A stretch of DNA of 64,000 nt from Bacteroidales bacterium. Its GTDB lineage: Bacteria; Bacteroidota; Bacteroidia; Bacteroidales; UBA932. A program made the translations under genes and the position numbers. Every line of letters begins with the position of its first letter. The stretch's first letter is position 1. The stretch is taken from assembly GCA_015060335.1 (NCBI GenBank), contig SUYR01000001.1, positions 82,466 through 146,465 of the forward strand, written 5' to 3'. The notes below the pieces were generated by a model. It did not search any database. It saw only the letters and a list, made by a program, of their open reading frames with translations, and had not been told where the DNA came from. This document shows positions 1-10,700 of this stretch, piece by piece.

Positions 1-12
1 ACGGTTGCGGGA

Positions 13-540
13 ATGATTCTTAAGATACGTGAGATGAAGAATCCGTCAGCTGTTACCGGCCCGAAATGGATAAAGCTCACGAGCTTGTTGAATCAGATTG
101 ATGCTTGTGAAAGTGCGCATCTGCCTGTGACGATAATCAGCATACTCGAACTTCTTTCGGACAGAGAGGACGAGATAGGAATTATAGATGTTTGCCAGCC
201 TCCGTTGACGGATCTGACAATGAGAAAAGAAAAAATCGACAGATACCTCGAATGTAACTGTGCAAAGAAGATTACTCTGGAGCAGGTCGCAGACTACATA
301 GGAATGAGTCGTATATATTTCAGTGTCTTTTTCAAATCCCAATATGGAGAAGGCTTCGCGGATTATGTCAACCGCAAACGAGTGCAGAGATCCCAGGAAC
401 TACTCCTTCTTACAGACAAACCGCTCCCGTCAATCGCTTCAGAATGCGGTTTCAAGACTGTCCAGTACTATAATCGTATCTTCAAGAAAATAACAGGCAC
501 CACCCCGGCGACCTATAGAAAGAAGAAAACGGGTCTTTAG
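13..540 (+). CDS. AraC-family transcriptional regulator, C-terminal part (probably begins upstream of the window)
   Basis: C-terminal double HTH: ITLEQVADYIGMSRIYFSVFFKSQYGEGFADYVNRKRV...IASECGFKTVQYYNRIFKKITGTTPATYRKK. There is no N-terminal domain and the ORF abuts the window edge. Confidence 0.85.
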   Translation: MILKIREMKNPSAVTGPKWIKLTSLLNQIDACESAHLPVTIISILELLSDREDEIGIIDVCQPPLTDLTMRKEKIDRYLECNCAKKITLEQVADYIGMSRIYFSVFFKSQYGEGFADYVNRKRVQRSQELLLLTDKPLPSIASECGFKTVQYYNRIFKKITGTTPATYRKKKTGL

Positions 541-548
541 CCTTGTAC

Positions 549-658
549 TCCTGGCGCTTAACCCCTTGTCCCATAGTAATTTACGAATAATCGATTCCCC
601 GCCACCGGGGAATCGCGTTTCTGGTTTTCGTTGATAATCAGCGGATTAGGCGGCAGGC
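549..658. repeat. Copy A of a 110-bp multi-hairpin intergenic repeat
   Basis: Central hairpin CGATTCCCCG-CCAC-CGGGGAATCG (592-615), side hairpin CGTTGA-TAA-TCAGCG, and terminal CGGATTAGGCGGCAGGC. Same layout and length as 7582-7691 and 22104-22213. Confidence 0.85.
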
Positions 659-742
659 TGATGTTCTGTTTCGGGCTGAGGTCTGGCAGGTTGCTCGTGC
701 TGGATCAAAACCTTGCCACAGGTGTGTGGGGCGATTTACAAT

Positions 743-772
743 AAAAAAAGCCGCCTTGTGCACAAGGACGAC
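743..772 (-). terminator. Rho-independent terminator downstream of tRNA-Gly
   Basis: On the minus strand, stem CCTTGTG/CACAAGG extended by GC pairs, followed by a T7 run (A7 at 743-749 on +). Confidence 0.7.
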
Positions 773-835
773 TGCATATAATAGAACCCCGTCGGGTGAT
801 TTCAAAATTATAGGTCATCCGAAGATGACCTGTTC

Positions 836-911
836 TGGAGCGGAAAACGAGACTCGAACTCGCGACCCCAACCTTGGCAAGGTTGTGCTCTACCAACTGA
901 GCTATTTCCGC
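836..911 (-). tRNA. tRNA-Gly (anticodon GCC), 3' CCA encoded
   Basis: Minus strand GCGGAAATAGCTCAGTTGGTAGAGCACAACCTTGCCAAGGTTGGGGTCGCGAGTTCGAGTCTCGTTTTCCGCTCCA: complete cloverleaf, anticodon loop TTGCCAA, discriminator U. Confidence 0.97.
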
Positions 912-1003
912 AGGTTTGTTCCCTTACTTTTTGTTTGGGATTGCAAAGGTACAAACATTTTATTAATCTCCAAACTTTTTTGCAAAAATTTGATGTTTTT
1001 TCA

Positions 1004-4000
1004 TCATGACGTGCGTTTTGTCTGCTTATATGCAGATGGAGTCATGCCTTCATAATTCTTGAAGGCAGTGCTGAAATAGCTTTGGCTGGCGAATCCTGTC
1101 ATGTCGGATATCTCTGCTATGGTGAGCGATGTGGTCTCTATCAGAGACTTAGCCTTCTCGATACGGATCTTTGTTATATATTCCTTTGCGCCGGCACCTG
1201 TTATGGCTTTCATCTTATTATACAGAAGGGCGCGGCTCATTCCCATTTCCCGGCACATAAGCTGCTGGTCGAGTGCGGAGTTGCTGAGATTGTCAGATAT
1301 GATCTTGTTGAGCCTGATTATGAAGTCCTCTTCGTTGGATCCATATCCGGCTTCTGCTGTATCATCTGTATCAAGATATCTCTTACGTATTTGAGATTTG
1401 TTTCTTAACAGACTGCGTATAAGTTCCATAAGTGTTTCTGTTTCAAATGGTTTTGCGAGGAATCCGTCCGCTCCGAGCCTGTAACTTTCACTCTGACTGT
1501 AGTCCTCTCCTCGTGCTGTGAGCAGAACGAAAGGAATGTGGCTGTATTTCTCATTGCTTTTAACAGAGTTGCACAGCCAGAATCCGTCACCTTCAGGCAT
1601 GTTCACATCGCTGACAATTATGTCCGGCAGTCTTCCTGACGATATTTCTCTCAGGGCCGCGTGTCCGCCAGTAACTGTGATGATCTCTGAGAACTCGTCG
1701 CACAGGGCTTCGCGAAGGAAGTCCAGGAGGTCTTGACTGTCATCCACTATCATCAGTTTCATTCCTGACGTGTCGAATGTTTCGTCTGAATGTGCCGTAG
1801 TTGATTCCACTTCGTATGAATGTCCCAGCAGTTCGTTGAGGAAGGCTCGTGGTTCGAGGAGGTCTTCGGAGTCCGCTGACACCGGAATCTCCCACCAGAA
1901 TGTAGCGCCCCTGTCTTCGTTGTTATATACTCCTATCGAGCCACCGTGCATCTCTACAAGTATCTTTGAATATGACAGACCTATGCCACTGCCGTATTTC
2001 TCATTCTTGCTTTGGTAGAATCTGGTAAACATCTTTTCCGGGTCTATGTCGTTGCCGAGGCCTGGACCCTGGTCAGAAATGCTGGTACGGATCATTCCGT
2101 CTTCCGTAAGGACTGTCTTTATGGTTATTGTGTCACCCGGCAGACTGTGCTTGATGGCGTTTATAAGGAGATTCATGAGTACAGTGTCACATTTCTGTCT
2201 ATCTATTTCTGCATTGCCAATTGCCTTGTCAAAGTCATAGACAATCTCTATACCCTCTGCTTTTTCTTCATTTACGATATCTTCCACTGAGTTTTCTATC
2301 CATTTGTTGAATGCGGTACTTTCTGTTTTGAGATTGCTTCCGCTGATTTCCATTTTCCTCAGATCCAGAACCATGTCCAGGAGGTTGCGCATGCGGCGTG
2401 ACTGCCTGTAGATCCTGTTGAGGACAGGGTAGCTGCTGTCGTCGGTCCCGGTTGATTTCAGCAGACGTTTAAGTGGTGCCATCACTAACGTGAGAGGTGT
2501 GCGCAATTCGTGGCTGATATTTATAAGCATCTGCACCTTTTCTTCATATACTTTGTTTTCGCGTTCCTTTACAGCCATTTTAAGCTGGTTGGATTTTCTT
2601 TTGTTGATGGTGTATAGTGACAGGAAGAAAATGGAAGCTATAAACACAAGGCACACGCATATGAACCACCATGACAAGAACCATGGCTGAGGCACTTTCA
2701 GCGTAGTGAGTTGTGTGGGCTCTGTCCATTCGCCATTCCTTTTGGTGCATGATACGGTTATATCATGTGTGCCAGGTTTCGGTATCTGGTTGAGGACCAG
2801 TCTCGGTTCGTTAGTCTCGTACGTGTGCCCGGATACGGAAAAACGGAATTGTCTGTGTCTGAACATGTCTTTTTCCTTGACTGCCAGATCGATTCTAAGT
2901 GATTGGCTATGACTTGGAATCTTGAATTGCCGATTGTTCTCAACATCTGTCTTTACTCCGTCAATATATATTTCTCTCATTGTCAGTTCTGGCGCAATTG
3001 TGGTCTCTATCGTGTGTTCGTTATCGATGCACAGCAGTCCCTGCACGCCTCCCATATATATATTACCGTCTTTTGACAACAACTTCGGCTTGGGGAGATA
3101 TTCATTAGACTTGGCTCCGTCAGATTCTCCGAACAGTGTGAATGTCCCGGACTCTGACAGATATGCGGACAGTCCTCTTTCGGTCCCTATCCATATTCTC
3201 GAGCGCTTGTCGCAGATTACGGAAGTGGCATCGGAAAATATTGAAGATGTGACATGATGAAATGTTCCGTCAGCTACTGTAAAGCGGCAGAGGCCTTCTT
3301 CAGTGGCGAGCCAGATTATGCCATTATCAGAAAGATGTCCGCTACGAATCGGACCGTTCGGATGTTTCCCTTTCAGAGTCATTCTGTCCGAATCGTCATT
3401 CAACAGGTAGATTCCAAAATTGTCATGTAGCCAGATTCCTTCTTCTGAGTGCCCGATTGTCTGAAAATTTGAATGTGAAGACTCGGGGTCTTCAGAAATT
3501 ATTCTGGTACATTTGCCTGTCGATTTGTCGTATCTGTAAATCGCATTGGAATACATCAGGATGTCACCGTCGGCTTCGTTTAATAAGTTGATACTGCGTC
3601 CCGAAAATCTTATCTGGTATTGCATAGTGGTGTCAGCGATATGCATGGGTTGAATATTGCCGGTGTTCTTGTCGAATATGTAAATACCGTCTCCATACAC
3701 GGAAATAGCCAGTGTGCTTTCTGAATATTCTGCAATTGATACGACTTTTTTCTTGAATGTGCTGCTATAGTGCTCAAATTTCGACGTGTGCGGATCAAAT
3801 CTGTTGACACCCTCTCCATCTGTTCCTATCCATATCATATCTGAAGTCTTGTCCTGATACAGGCATAGTACAGTCGGATTGCTCAACCCGTTGGACAGGC
3901 CGAGATAGGAGTCTGTGTAAAAAGAGATCAGACTTCGGTTTATGTGAATGAGTCCGTCTCTGATACTTCCTGCCCAGATGTTTCCATAATGGTCTGTATG

Positions 4001-4873
4001 TAGGCTCTTGATTGAGTGCGCGGGGAATGATGCCCTGTCTCCGGATATGTGGGTAAGAGTCTGTATCTCATCTGTTTCCGGATTAATTATATTTATGCCG
4101 CCTCCATCTGTGCCAGCCAGTATGGTATTCCCTTTTTCTGTGAGGCATAGGACGATGTCATTGCTTAGTTTCGAGTTGGCTTTTCTATAATTCCTTATCT
4201 GCTGACCATCCTTGGTGTAGACCGTGATTCCATTATTGTAGTATGCAATCCATATGCGTCCCTTTCTGTCAATCAATGCGGCTGAAACTTCCTTCGAGTT
4301 GCCGTATGGGGCTTCGGAGATGGCTCTGTCGTTGAGGTCTATCAGAATCTTTCCTCTATTGGAGCAGCAGAGGAGTGTATTCTCGTTTATCATCCCCATG
4401 GAGCGGCAATCGAATTCTGTGTCTGTTTCGCAGAAAACCTCCAGGTTGCCGTTTTCGTATCTGTATATCTTGTTTCTTCCGCCAATCCATGTTGTATTAT
4501 TGTCTTGAACTGCACAGAAATAAGGCTCTTCAGCAACAGATACTTTTCTGAATCCGTCTTTTTCCGGCTCTTTTTTCAGGATGTGCCTGTCGGTCAGTAT
4601 AAACAGGTCGCCAGTGTTGCTGCAGCTTATATGAAACACTCTGCGGCTTTTGAATATATTGTCACTGTGATTTGTCAGGGAGTATCCGTCATAGCTGTAT
4701 AGTCCGTTGGGAGTTCCTATCCAGACATCTGAGTCCTTTTCCTTATATATGCAGTTTACTGTCGATGTGAGCCCTTCTTCCTGTGAGATGCGTGTATAGA
4801 CTAACGGCTTGTTATTGCTGAGAGCGTTGATTGCAGATGCTGCAAGGGTTAATGCGAGAACCAATCTTTTCAT
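1004..4873 (-). CDS. Hybrid two-component system regulator (HTCS): periplasmic beta-propeller sensor, histidine kinase, receiver, AraC HTH
   Basis: N-terminal propeller motifs (VWIGTPNGLYSYDG, IWAGSIRDGLIHI), H-box INISHELRTPLTLVMAPL, N/G boxes LMNLLINAIKH...GSGIGLSYSKILVEMHGG, receiver MIVDDSQDLL...DIIVSDVNMP, C-terminal AraC HTH. Confidence 0.97.
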   Translation of the reverse strand: MKRLVLALTLAASAINALSNNKPLVYTRISQEEGLTSTVNCIYKEKDSDVWIGTPNGLYSYDGYSLTNHSDNIFKSRRVFHISCSNTGDLFILTDRHILKKEPEKDGFRKVSVAEEPYFCAVQDNNTTWIGGRNKIYRYENGNLEVFCETDTEFDCRSMGMINENTLLCCSNRGKILIDLNDRAISEAPYGNSKEVSAALIDRKGRIWIAYYNNGITVYTKDGQQIRNYRKANSKLSNDIVLCLTEKGNTILAGTDGGGINIINPETDEIQTLTHISGDRASFPAHSIKSLHTDHYGNIWAGSIRDGLIHINRSLISFYTDSYLGLSNGLSNPTVLCLYQDKTSDMIWIGTDGEGVNRFDPHTSKFEHYSSTFKKKVVSIAEYSESTLAISVYGDGIYIFDKNTGNIQPMHIADTTMQYQIRFSGRSINLLNEADGDILMYSNAIYRYDKSTGKCTRIISEDPESSHSNFQTIGHSEEGIWLHDNFGIYLLNDDSDRMTLKGKHPNGPIRSGHLSDNGIIWLATEEGLCRFTVADGTFHHVTSSIFSDATSVICDKRSRIWIGTERGLSAYLSESGTFTLFGESDGAKSNEYLPKPKLLSKDGNIYMGGVQGLLCIDNEHTIETTIAPELTMREIYIDGVKTDVENNRQFKIPSHSQSLRIDLAVKEKDMFRHRQFRFSVSGHTYETNEPRLVLNQIPKPGTHDITVSCTKRNGEWTEPTQLTTLKVPQPWFLSWWFICVCLVFIASIFFLSLYTINKRKSNQLKMAVKERENKVYEEKVQMLINISHELRTPLTLVMAPLKRLLKSTGTDDSSYPVLNRIYRQSRRMRNLLDMVLDLRKMEISGSNLKTESTAFNKWIENSVEDIVNEEKAEGIEIVYDFDKAIGNAEIDRQKCDTVLMNLLINAIKHSLPGDTITIKTVLTEDGMIRTSISDQGPGLGNDIDPEKMFTRFYQSKNEKYGSGIGLSYSKILVEMHGGSIGVYNNEDRGATFWWEIPVSADSEDLLEPRAFLNELLGHSYEVESTTAHSDETFDTSGMKLMIVDDSQDLLDFLREALCDEFSEIITVTGGHAALREISSGRLPDIIVSDVNMPEGDGFWLCNSVKSNEKYSHIPFVLLTARGEDYSQSESYRLGADGFLAKPFETETLMELIRSLLRNKSQIRKRYLDTDDTAEAGYGSNEEDFIIRLNKIISDNLSNSALDQQLMCREMGMSRALLYNKMKAITGAGAKEYITKIRIEKAKSLIETTSLTIAEISDMTGFASQSYFSTAFKNYEGMTPSAYKQTKRTS

Positions 4874-5093
4874 GACGTGGTATATTTAAGTAACTTGACT
4901 GTTTCTGTGCACAAAATTAATAATTGCTGTCAACAAATTTGAAAAATTATTTTTGAAAATGTCTATTTTCTATTAAAAATCTGCTAAAACCGGCAGTCAA
5001 AATCAAAAACTGAAAATCTGAAAGTGTTTTTTGGAATATATAGGTATAGAATTGACAATACCTTCGCAGCAGAAACCAAAATCAGCTTTTCTT

Positions 5094-7553
5094 ATGAAGA
5101 ATATGGTGTACTGCATTATCTGCAACATTCTCCTTGTGGCACTTGTAATACTGACTTCATGCAGCAGACAGGTGGAACGGGTTACAATAGTGCCTGTTCC
5201 CGTACATATGGAGGTAGAACATGGAAATTTTGTCATCACGGACAACACAATAATATCTATCGAGGATGAATCCCAACGACCTGTTGCTGAATGGTTTGCC
5301 GGTCTGTTCCGTACGCCTGCAGGAAATATGCCTGTTGTTACCAATAATCCTGCCGAGGCTGGTATAAGACTGATGTGCGATCCTTCTCTTGGGAGCGAAT
5401 CGTATAGATTGTATGTGGGCAGGAGAGGCATAGATATACATGCGGCGGATGCGGCGGGAGCATTCTATGCCCTCCAGACTGTCCGTCAGGCCCTTCCGGC
5501 AGCACTTGAGTCTGATGTCCCTTCCCCCGAAGTAGTCTGGAAGGTGCCTTCGATGACTGTGTATGATTCGCCGAGGTTCCCTTATAGGGGTCTTATGGTG
5601 GATGTGTCAAGATATTTCCTCCCGAAGGATGATCTTCTTGAAATCATTGACTGCATGGCTATGCTCAAGCTCAACAATCTTCATCTTCATCTGACGGATG
5701 ACAACGGATGGCGGATCGAGATCAGAAAATATCCTTTGCTTACTCAGATAGGGGCGTGGCGTGCTGACAGACCGGATGTGCCGTTTCCGGACAGGAGCAA
5801 CCCTGTGGAAGGAGAACCGACTCCGATAGGGGGATATTATACTCAGGACGATATCCGTGAGATAGTGGCATATGCAGCAGAAAGACACGTCAATGTAATT
5901 CCTGAAATCGATATTCCGGCACATTCCAATTCGGCTCTTGCGGCCTATCCGGATCTGGCTTGCCCAGTGGTCGATAAATTCATCGGAGTGCTGCCGGGTC
6001 TGGGCGGAAGAAATGCAGATATAATATATTGTGCCGGCAATGACGATGTATTCGAGTTCCTCAGGAATGTCCTTGACGAGGTGTGTGAACTGTTTCCGTC
6101 CGAATATATACATCTTGGAGGCGACGAGGCTTGGAAGACATATTGGAAGATCTGTCCTCACTGTCAGGAGCGTATTTCTGACGAGGAACTTAAGGATGAG
6201 GAGGCACTGCAGGGCTGGTTCATGTCCCAGATGAACGACTATCTCAAGAGCAAGGGACGTACCATGATGTGTTGGGATGAGGTTACCAATTCGCGGATTC
6301 CGGAAGATGCGGTGGTCTTCGGATGGCGGGAAGATGGGGCGGCAGCGCTCAAGGCGGCCCGTCTTGGACATCGTTTTGTGATGACTCCGGCGGAAAAGCT
6401 GTATCTTATACGTTATCAGGGACCCCAGTGGTTTGAGCCGCTGACATATTTTGGCAACTCGACATTGAGCGATGTGTATGAGTATGATCCCGTACAGGAT
6501 TGTCCGGCGGAGCTGGAAAGCTTTCTGATGGGCATTCAGGGGTCCATGTGGACAGAATTCTGTGAATGTCCGGAGGATGTTGCATATCAGATATTTCCTC
6601 GACTTGCTGCCGTGGCGGAAAATGCGTGGTCTTCTTGCGGAAAAAGTAATTGGGCGGATTTTCTCAGACGTATGGACGGCTTTCTCAATCGTTTGGAGGC
6701 CAAGGGTGTAACATATTCAAAGGCAATGTATAATATTCAGCACGAAGCGGTCTCTGACGGGGAGGGTACTGTTGCTGTCACCCTGAAATGCGAAAGACCT
6801 GATGTGGCGATCAGATATACTATGGACGGGTCGGATCCGTGTGCAGATTCCCCTGTGTATTCGGGCACGATAAGCATTGGTGAGGCTGTGATGCTCAAGG
6901 CTGCAACCTTCTTTCCTGACGGATCTCAGGCAGGAAAGGTCCTGGAACTTCCTGTAGGTTGGAGCAAGGCTACCGCGTGCAGGGTGATGTCCGGACGTCC
7001 TGCTGCAAATGTCCTTACCAATGGTGTGCGGGGCAGTCTTCGCCAGACGGATTTCGAGTGGTGTCATTTTCATGACGATGCTGTCATTGTTGTGGATCTG
7101 GGTCAGGTTTCCGAAATCAGGCAGGTTGTCATCGGTACTCTCACAAACTATGGCATGGCATTCAACAGGCCTTCTTCAATTTCCCTTTCTCTGTCGGTTG
7201 ACGGGATCGACTATGTGCCTGCATGCAGCTGCGGATGGAGTGACGAGGATATATTCCGCGAAGGAAATTTCAAGGACGATGTGGTGTTTTCGTTCATTCC
7301 GTGTCCGGCAAGATATGTAAAGATCAAGGCGGTGCATCCGGGTGTCTGCCCGGAAGGTCATATCCGCAGCGGTCAGCTCTCACGTTTCTGTTTTGATGAG
7401 ATAAATGTCTATGGTCCACAGGCTTATTCTGGTCAGAATGCTCGAAAATCGACAATGTTCCTCCCTCAGCAGAAGCAGTCTTCGGTCATGGACAAGATAT
7501 CGGACAAATCGCAGAAAGATTTTCTTCGTTGGTCTTCGCTGGGAGGTATGTAG
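5094..7553 (+). CDS. GH20 beta-N-acetylhexosaminidase, lipoprotein, with C-terminal F5/8-type (CBM32-like) domain
   Basis: RGLMVDVSRYFLPKDDLLEIIDCMAMLKLNNLHLHLTDDNGWRIEI and catalytic IHLGGDEAWKTYWK. Lipobox LTSC supports the start at 5094; the ORF is open from 5031. Confidence 0.95.
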   Translation: MKNMVYCIICNILLVALVILTSCSRQVERVTIVPVPVHMEVEHGNFVITDNTIISIEDESQRPVAEWFAGLFRTPAGNMPVVTNNPAEAGIRLMCDPSLGSESYRLYVGRRGIDIHAADAAGAFYALQTVRQALPAALESDVPSPEVVWKVPSMTVYDSPRFPYRGLMVDVSRYFLPKDDLLEIIDCMAMLKLNNLHLHLTDDNGWRIEIRKYPLLTQIGAWRADRPDVPFPDRSNPVEGEPTPIGGYYTQDDIREIVAYAAERHVNVIPEIDIPAHSNSALAAYPDLACPVVDKFIGVLPGLGGRNADIIYCAGNDDVFEFLRNVLDEVCELFPSEYIHLGGDEAWKTYWKICPHCQERISDEELKDEEALQGWFMSQMNDYLKSKGRTMMCWDEVTNSRIPEDAVVFGWREDGAAALKAARLGHRFVMTPAEKLYLIRYQGPQWFEPLTYFGNSTLSDVYEYDPVQDCPAELESFLMGIQGSMWTEFCECPEDVAYQIFPRLAAVAENAWSSCGKSNWADFLRRMDGFLNRLEAKGVTYSKAMYNIQHEAVSDGEGTVAVTLKCERPDVAIRYTMDGSDPCADSPVYSGTISIGEAVMLKAATFFPDGSQAGKVLELPVGWSKATACRVMSGRPAANVLTNGVRGSLRQTDFEWCHFHDDAVIVVDLGQVSEIRQVVIGTLTNYGMAFNRPSSISLSLSVDGIDYVPACSCGWSDEDIFREGNFKDDVVFSFIPCPARYVKIKAVHPGVCPEGHIRSGQLSRFCFDEINVYGPQAYSGQNARKSTMFLPQQKQSSVMDKISDKSQKDFLRWSSLGGM

Positions 7554-7581
7554 TACTCCCTCTCCGTCAAATCCCGAAATT

Positions 7582-7691
7582 GCCTGGCACTCAACCGCCT
7601 GACTGTCAATGTTTTATAGAAACGCGATTCCCCGTCGCAGGGGAATCGCCTTTCTGCATTGCGCTGACTCTCAGCGCTTTAAGCGGCAGGC
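7582..7691. repeat. Copy B of the 110-bp multi-hairpin intergenic repeat
   Basis: AGAAACGCGATTCCCC-GTCGCA-GGGGAATCGCCTTTCT, then GCGCTGA-CTC-TCAGCGC and AAGCGGCAGGC; aligns with copies A and C over equal length. Confidence 0.88.
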
Positions 7692-7725
7692 GGAATGTCG
7701 GATATTTCGCGTCTGCATATATTTT

Positions 7726-7757
7726 TTTGAAAGTGTGCTGAAAAATGAGTAACTTTG
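7726..7757 (+). promoter_or_regulatory. Bacteroidetes-type promoter for the susC operon
   Basis: TTTG (7726-7729) - N20 - TAACTTTG (7750-7757), matching the -33 TTTG / -7 TAnnTTTG consensus. Confidence 0.75.
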
Positions 7758-7799
7758 TCAACTTTATTGAGTGAAGATTAAGGACTTATAACTTAACGT

Positions 7800-10700
7800 A
7801 TGCGCACACAAAGTCTTATCAAACATCTTTGCAGGGGGGGGCAACTCCTTACGGCCCTGCTGCTGATATTCTTCAGCGTCGAGCTTTCTGCTCAAAATGT
7901 CAGCACCATATCAGGTGTTGTAGTAGATGAATTTGACGAGCCTATGCCGGGAGTCGCAGTTTACGACCCCCTGGATACCGGCGGAGGAACGCTGACCTCC
8001 AACGATGGCCGTTATTCCATCATTGTTTCAAAATCTTGTAAAGAACTCGAGTTCTCATGCATGGGTTACAAGACCCAGAGGCTTTCCCTTGACAAGTCTG
8101 CCCTCGTAAGGCTTCAGCCCGACGCTCTGGCCATCGAGGAGACTGTCGTTACGGGTATCTATACCAGAAAGGCGGATTCATTCACGGGAGCCGTACAGTC
8201 AATAACCGCCGACAACCTCAAGAGAGTCGGAAACTCGAATGTCTTCGAATCGTTGAAGAATATCGATCCTTCTCTGATGATCCTGGACAACCTTGCAGCT
8301 GGTTCCGACCCGAATGCCATGGTATCCATGCAGCTTCGTGGCGCTTCGTCATTCGCGCTCGAGGGTACGACAAACCTCAAGAGTAACTTCGTCAACGACG
8401 CTAACATGCCTCTGTTCATCCTCGATGGTTTCGAAACTTCGGTCGAGAAGATCCAGGATATGGATATGAACCGCGTCCAGAGTATCACTATCCTCAAGGA
8501 TGCATCTGCAAAAGCTATCTACGGTTCAAAGGCAGGTAACGGTGTCATCGTGATCGAGACAAAGTCGCTCAGGTCTGATGAGACATTGATCACGTACAAT
8601 GGAAGTGTGGGAATCGAGACACCGGACCTTACAAGTTACAATCTTTGTAATGCGCTGGAGAAACTCGAGGTGGAGACGCGTGAAGGATATTATACCCCGA
8701 CAGCGATGCCTGATGCGGAGGCCCATATGCAATCTACAGAACTGTATTACTCGCGTCTCAAGAAGGCTTTGGAGGGGGAAAGTACATATTGGCTTTCAAA
8801 ACCTCTGCGTACGGGTATCTCACATCAGCATTCGCTCAGTGCAGAACTTGGTACAAAGGCCCTCAAAGCTATGGCTACGTTCAAGTATTCTGACACTCAG
8901 GGTACTATGAGAGGATCTTACCGACAGACGATTTCTGGCGACATAAATATCGCATATCGTTATGGAAAGTGGACGTTCAGAAATATAATGAGTATCGCAT
9001 CGATGAACAACGAGGACTCTCCTTACGGTTCATTCGATGAGGTAAGCCGTATCAATCCGTATTGTGCTCCTTATGATGAATTCGGTTCTCTTATCAAAAT
9101 CCTTGATAAGGTGGATGGTGTTGATGTGGGTAACCCGCTGTATAATGCTACTCTCAATACAAAGTTTGCAGAGTCTTATCTTGACTTTACGGACAATATG
9201 TATGTAGAGTACCAGATGTTCAAGCCATTGAAACTGGTTGGTCGTTTCAGTATCAGTTCCAAAAAGACCGAGATGGAGGATTTTTATCCCGCAGAGCATA
9301 CGAAATTCATAAGCGAGGACTGGGACAGCCGCGAGGACTTGATGATAAGAAAAGGTAGTTACGAGATTACCAACGGTAACCAGACAGCTTTTTCGGGTGA
9401 TATCTCGGCGCAGTTTAATTATTCATTTGCAAAGTCTCATGATCTGTTTGCAACGGGACAGTTTACTATCACAGAGACAAAATATGATGAGGTGTCGCAT
9501 AAAGCGGAAGGTTTCCCTAATAGCCGAATGAACAGCATCATTCATGCACGCCAGTATGCATTAGACTCTTCTCCTACGGGATATGATGGTATCAATAGAA
9601 ATATTGGTCTCCTTCTCACGGCGGGCTACAGCTATAAGGACAAATATATGCTTGATGCTACAATCCGAGGGTCTGCCTCATCGGTATTCGGTACCAACAA
9701 CAGATGGGGAACGTTCTGGAGTGCCGGACTTGCGTGGAACCTCCATAAGGAAGACTGGATGTCACAGGCTTCCTGGATCCAACAGCTCAAGATTCGCGGA
9801 TCTTTGGGATCTTCGGGAAATCAGAACTATTCTACCAACAGATCTCTTGCCGTCTATAAATACTATAATGACAGATATTATGACGGATTTACTGGTGCTG
9901 CCTTGGGTAATATGGAGAATCCTAACCTTGGATGGGAGCAGAAGATGGACTACAACCTCGGTCTGGACTTCAGGACATCTGCTATAACATTTACCGCAGA
10001 TTTTTATATCGCCGACACGAAGGATCTTGTATTCAACAGAACGCTTCTTCCGTCATCCGGATTCAGCACAGTTTCAGACAATCTCGGAGTGGTCCGCAAC
10101 AAAGGATTTGAGCTCAGCCTGAGCTATAGGTTGTTCCAGAGGGGCGCCTCATGGATGAGTGTGTTCGGAAAAGTGGCATACAATGACAACAGAATCCTGG
10201 AGATTTCAGATGCTCTTGAAGCATATAACAAGCTTCAGAAGCAGCAGGCGGTGGATACTGGTTCTCTTGAGCCTGTAGTGCAATACTACAACGGCATGCC
10301 TATGCATTCTATCTGGGCGGTAAGGTCTCTCGGTATTGACCCTGTTTCAGGCAAAGAGATTTTCCTCGACAGGAATGGAGACATGACAAACACCTGGAGT
10401 GCTAACGACCTGGTGAACTGTGGCTCTTCTGATCCTAAGTTTAATGGAAATTTCGGTCTTTCTGCAGAGATTAAGGGCATAGGAGTAAACCTTGTCTGCA
10501 GCTGGTACGGCGGAGGTTATATGTATAATACCACCCTGCTCAACAAGGTGGAGAACACTTACATCGGACATAATGTTGACAGACGTATCTTTACAGACAG
10601 ATGGTATCAGGTCGGCCAGGTAGCTCAGTTCCGAAACGGTTATTACAGTAGCATACAGGATCCAAAAAGTACATCATCGACAAAGGCAACATCTCGTTTT

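Noticed and set aside
5607-6371. 254-aa minus-strand ORF opposite GH20
   Set aside because: Antisense to the conserved GH20 catalytic region; low-quality composition.
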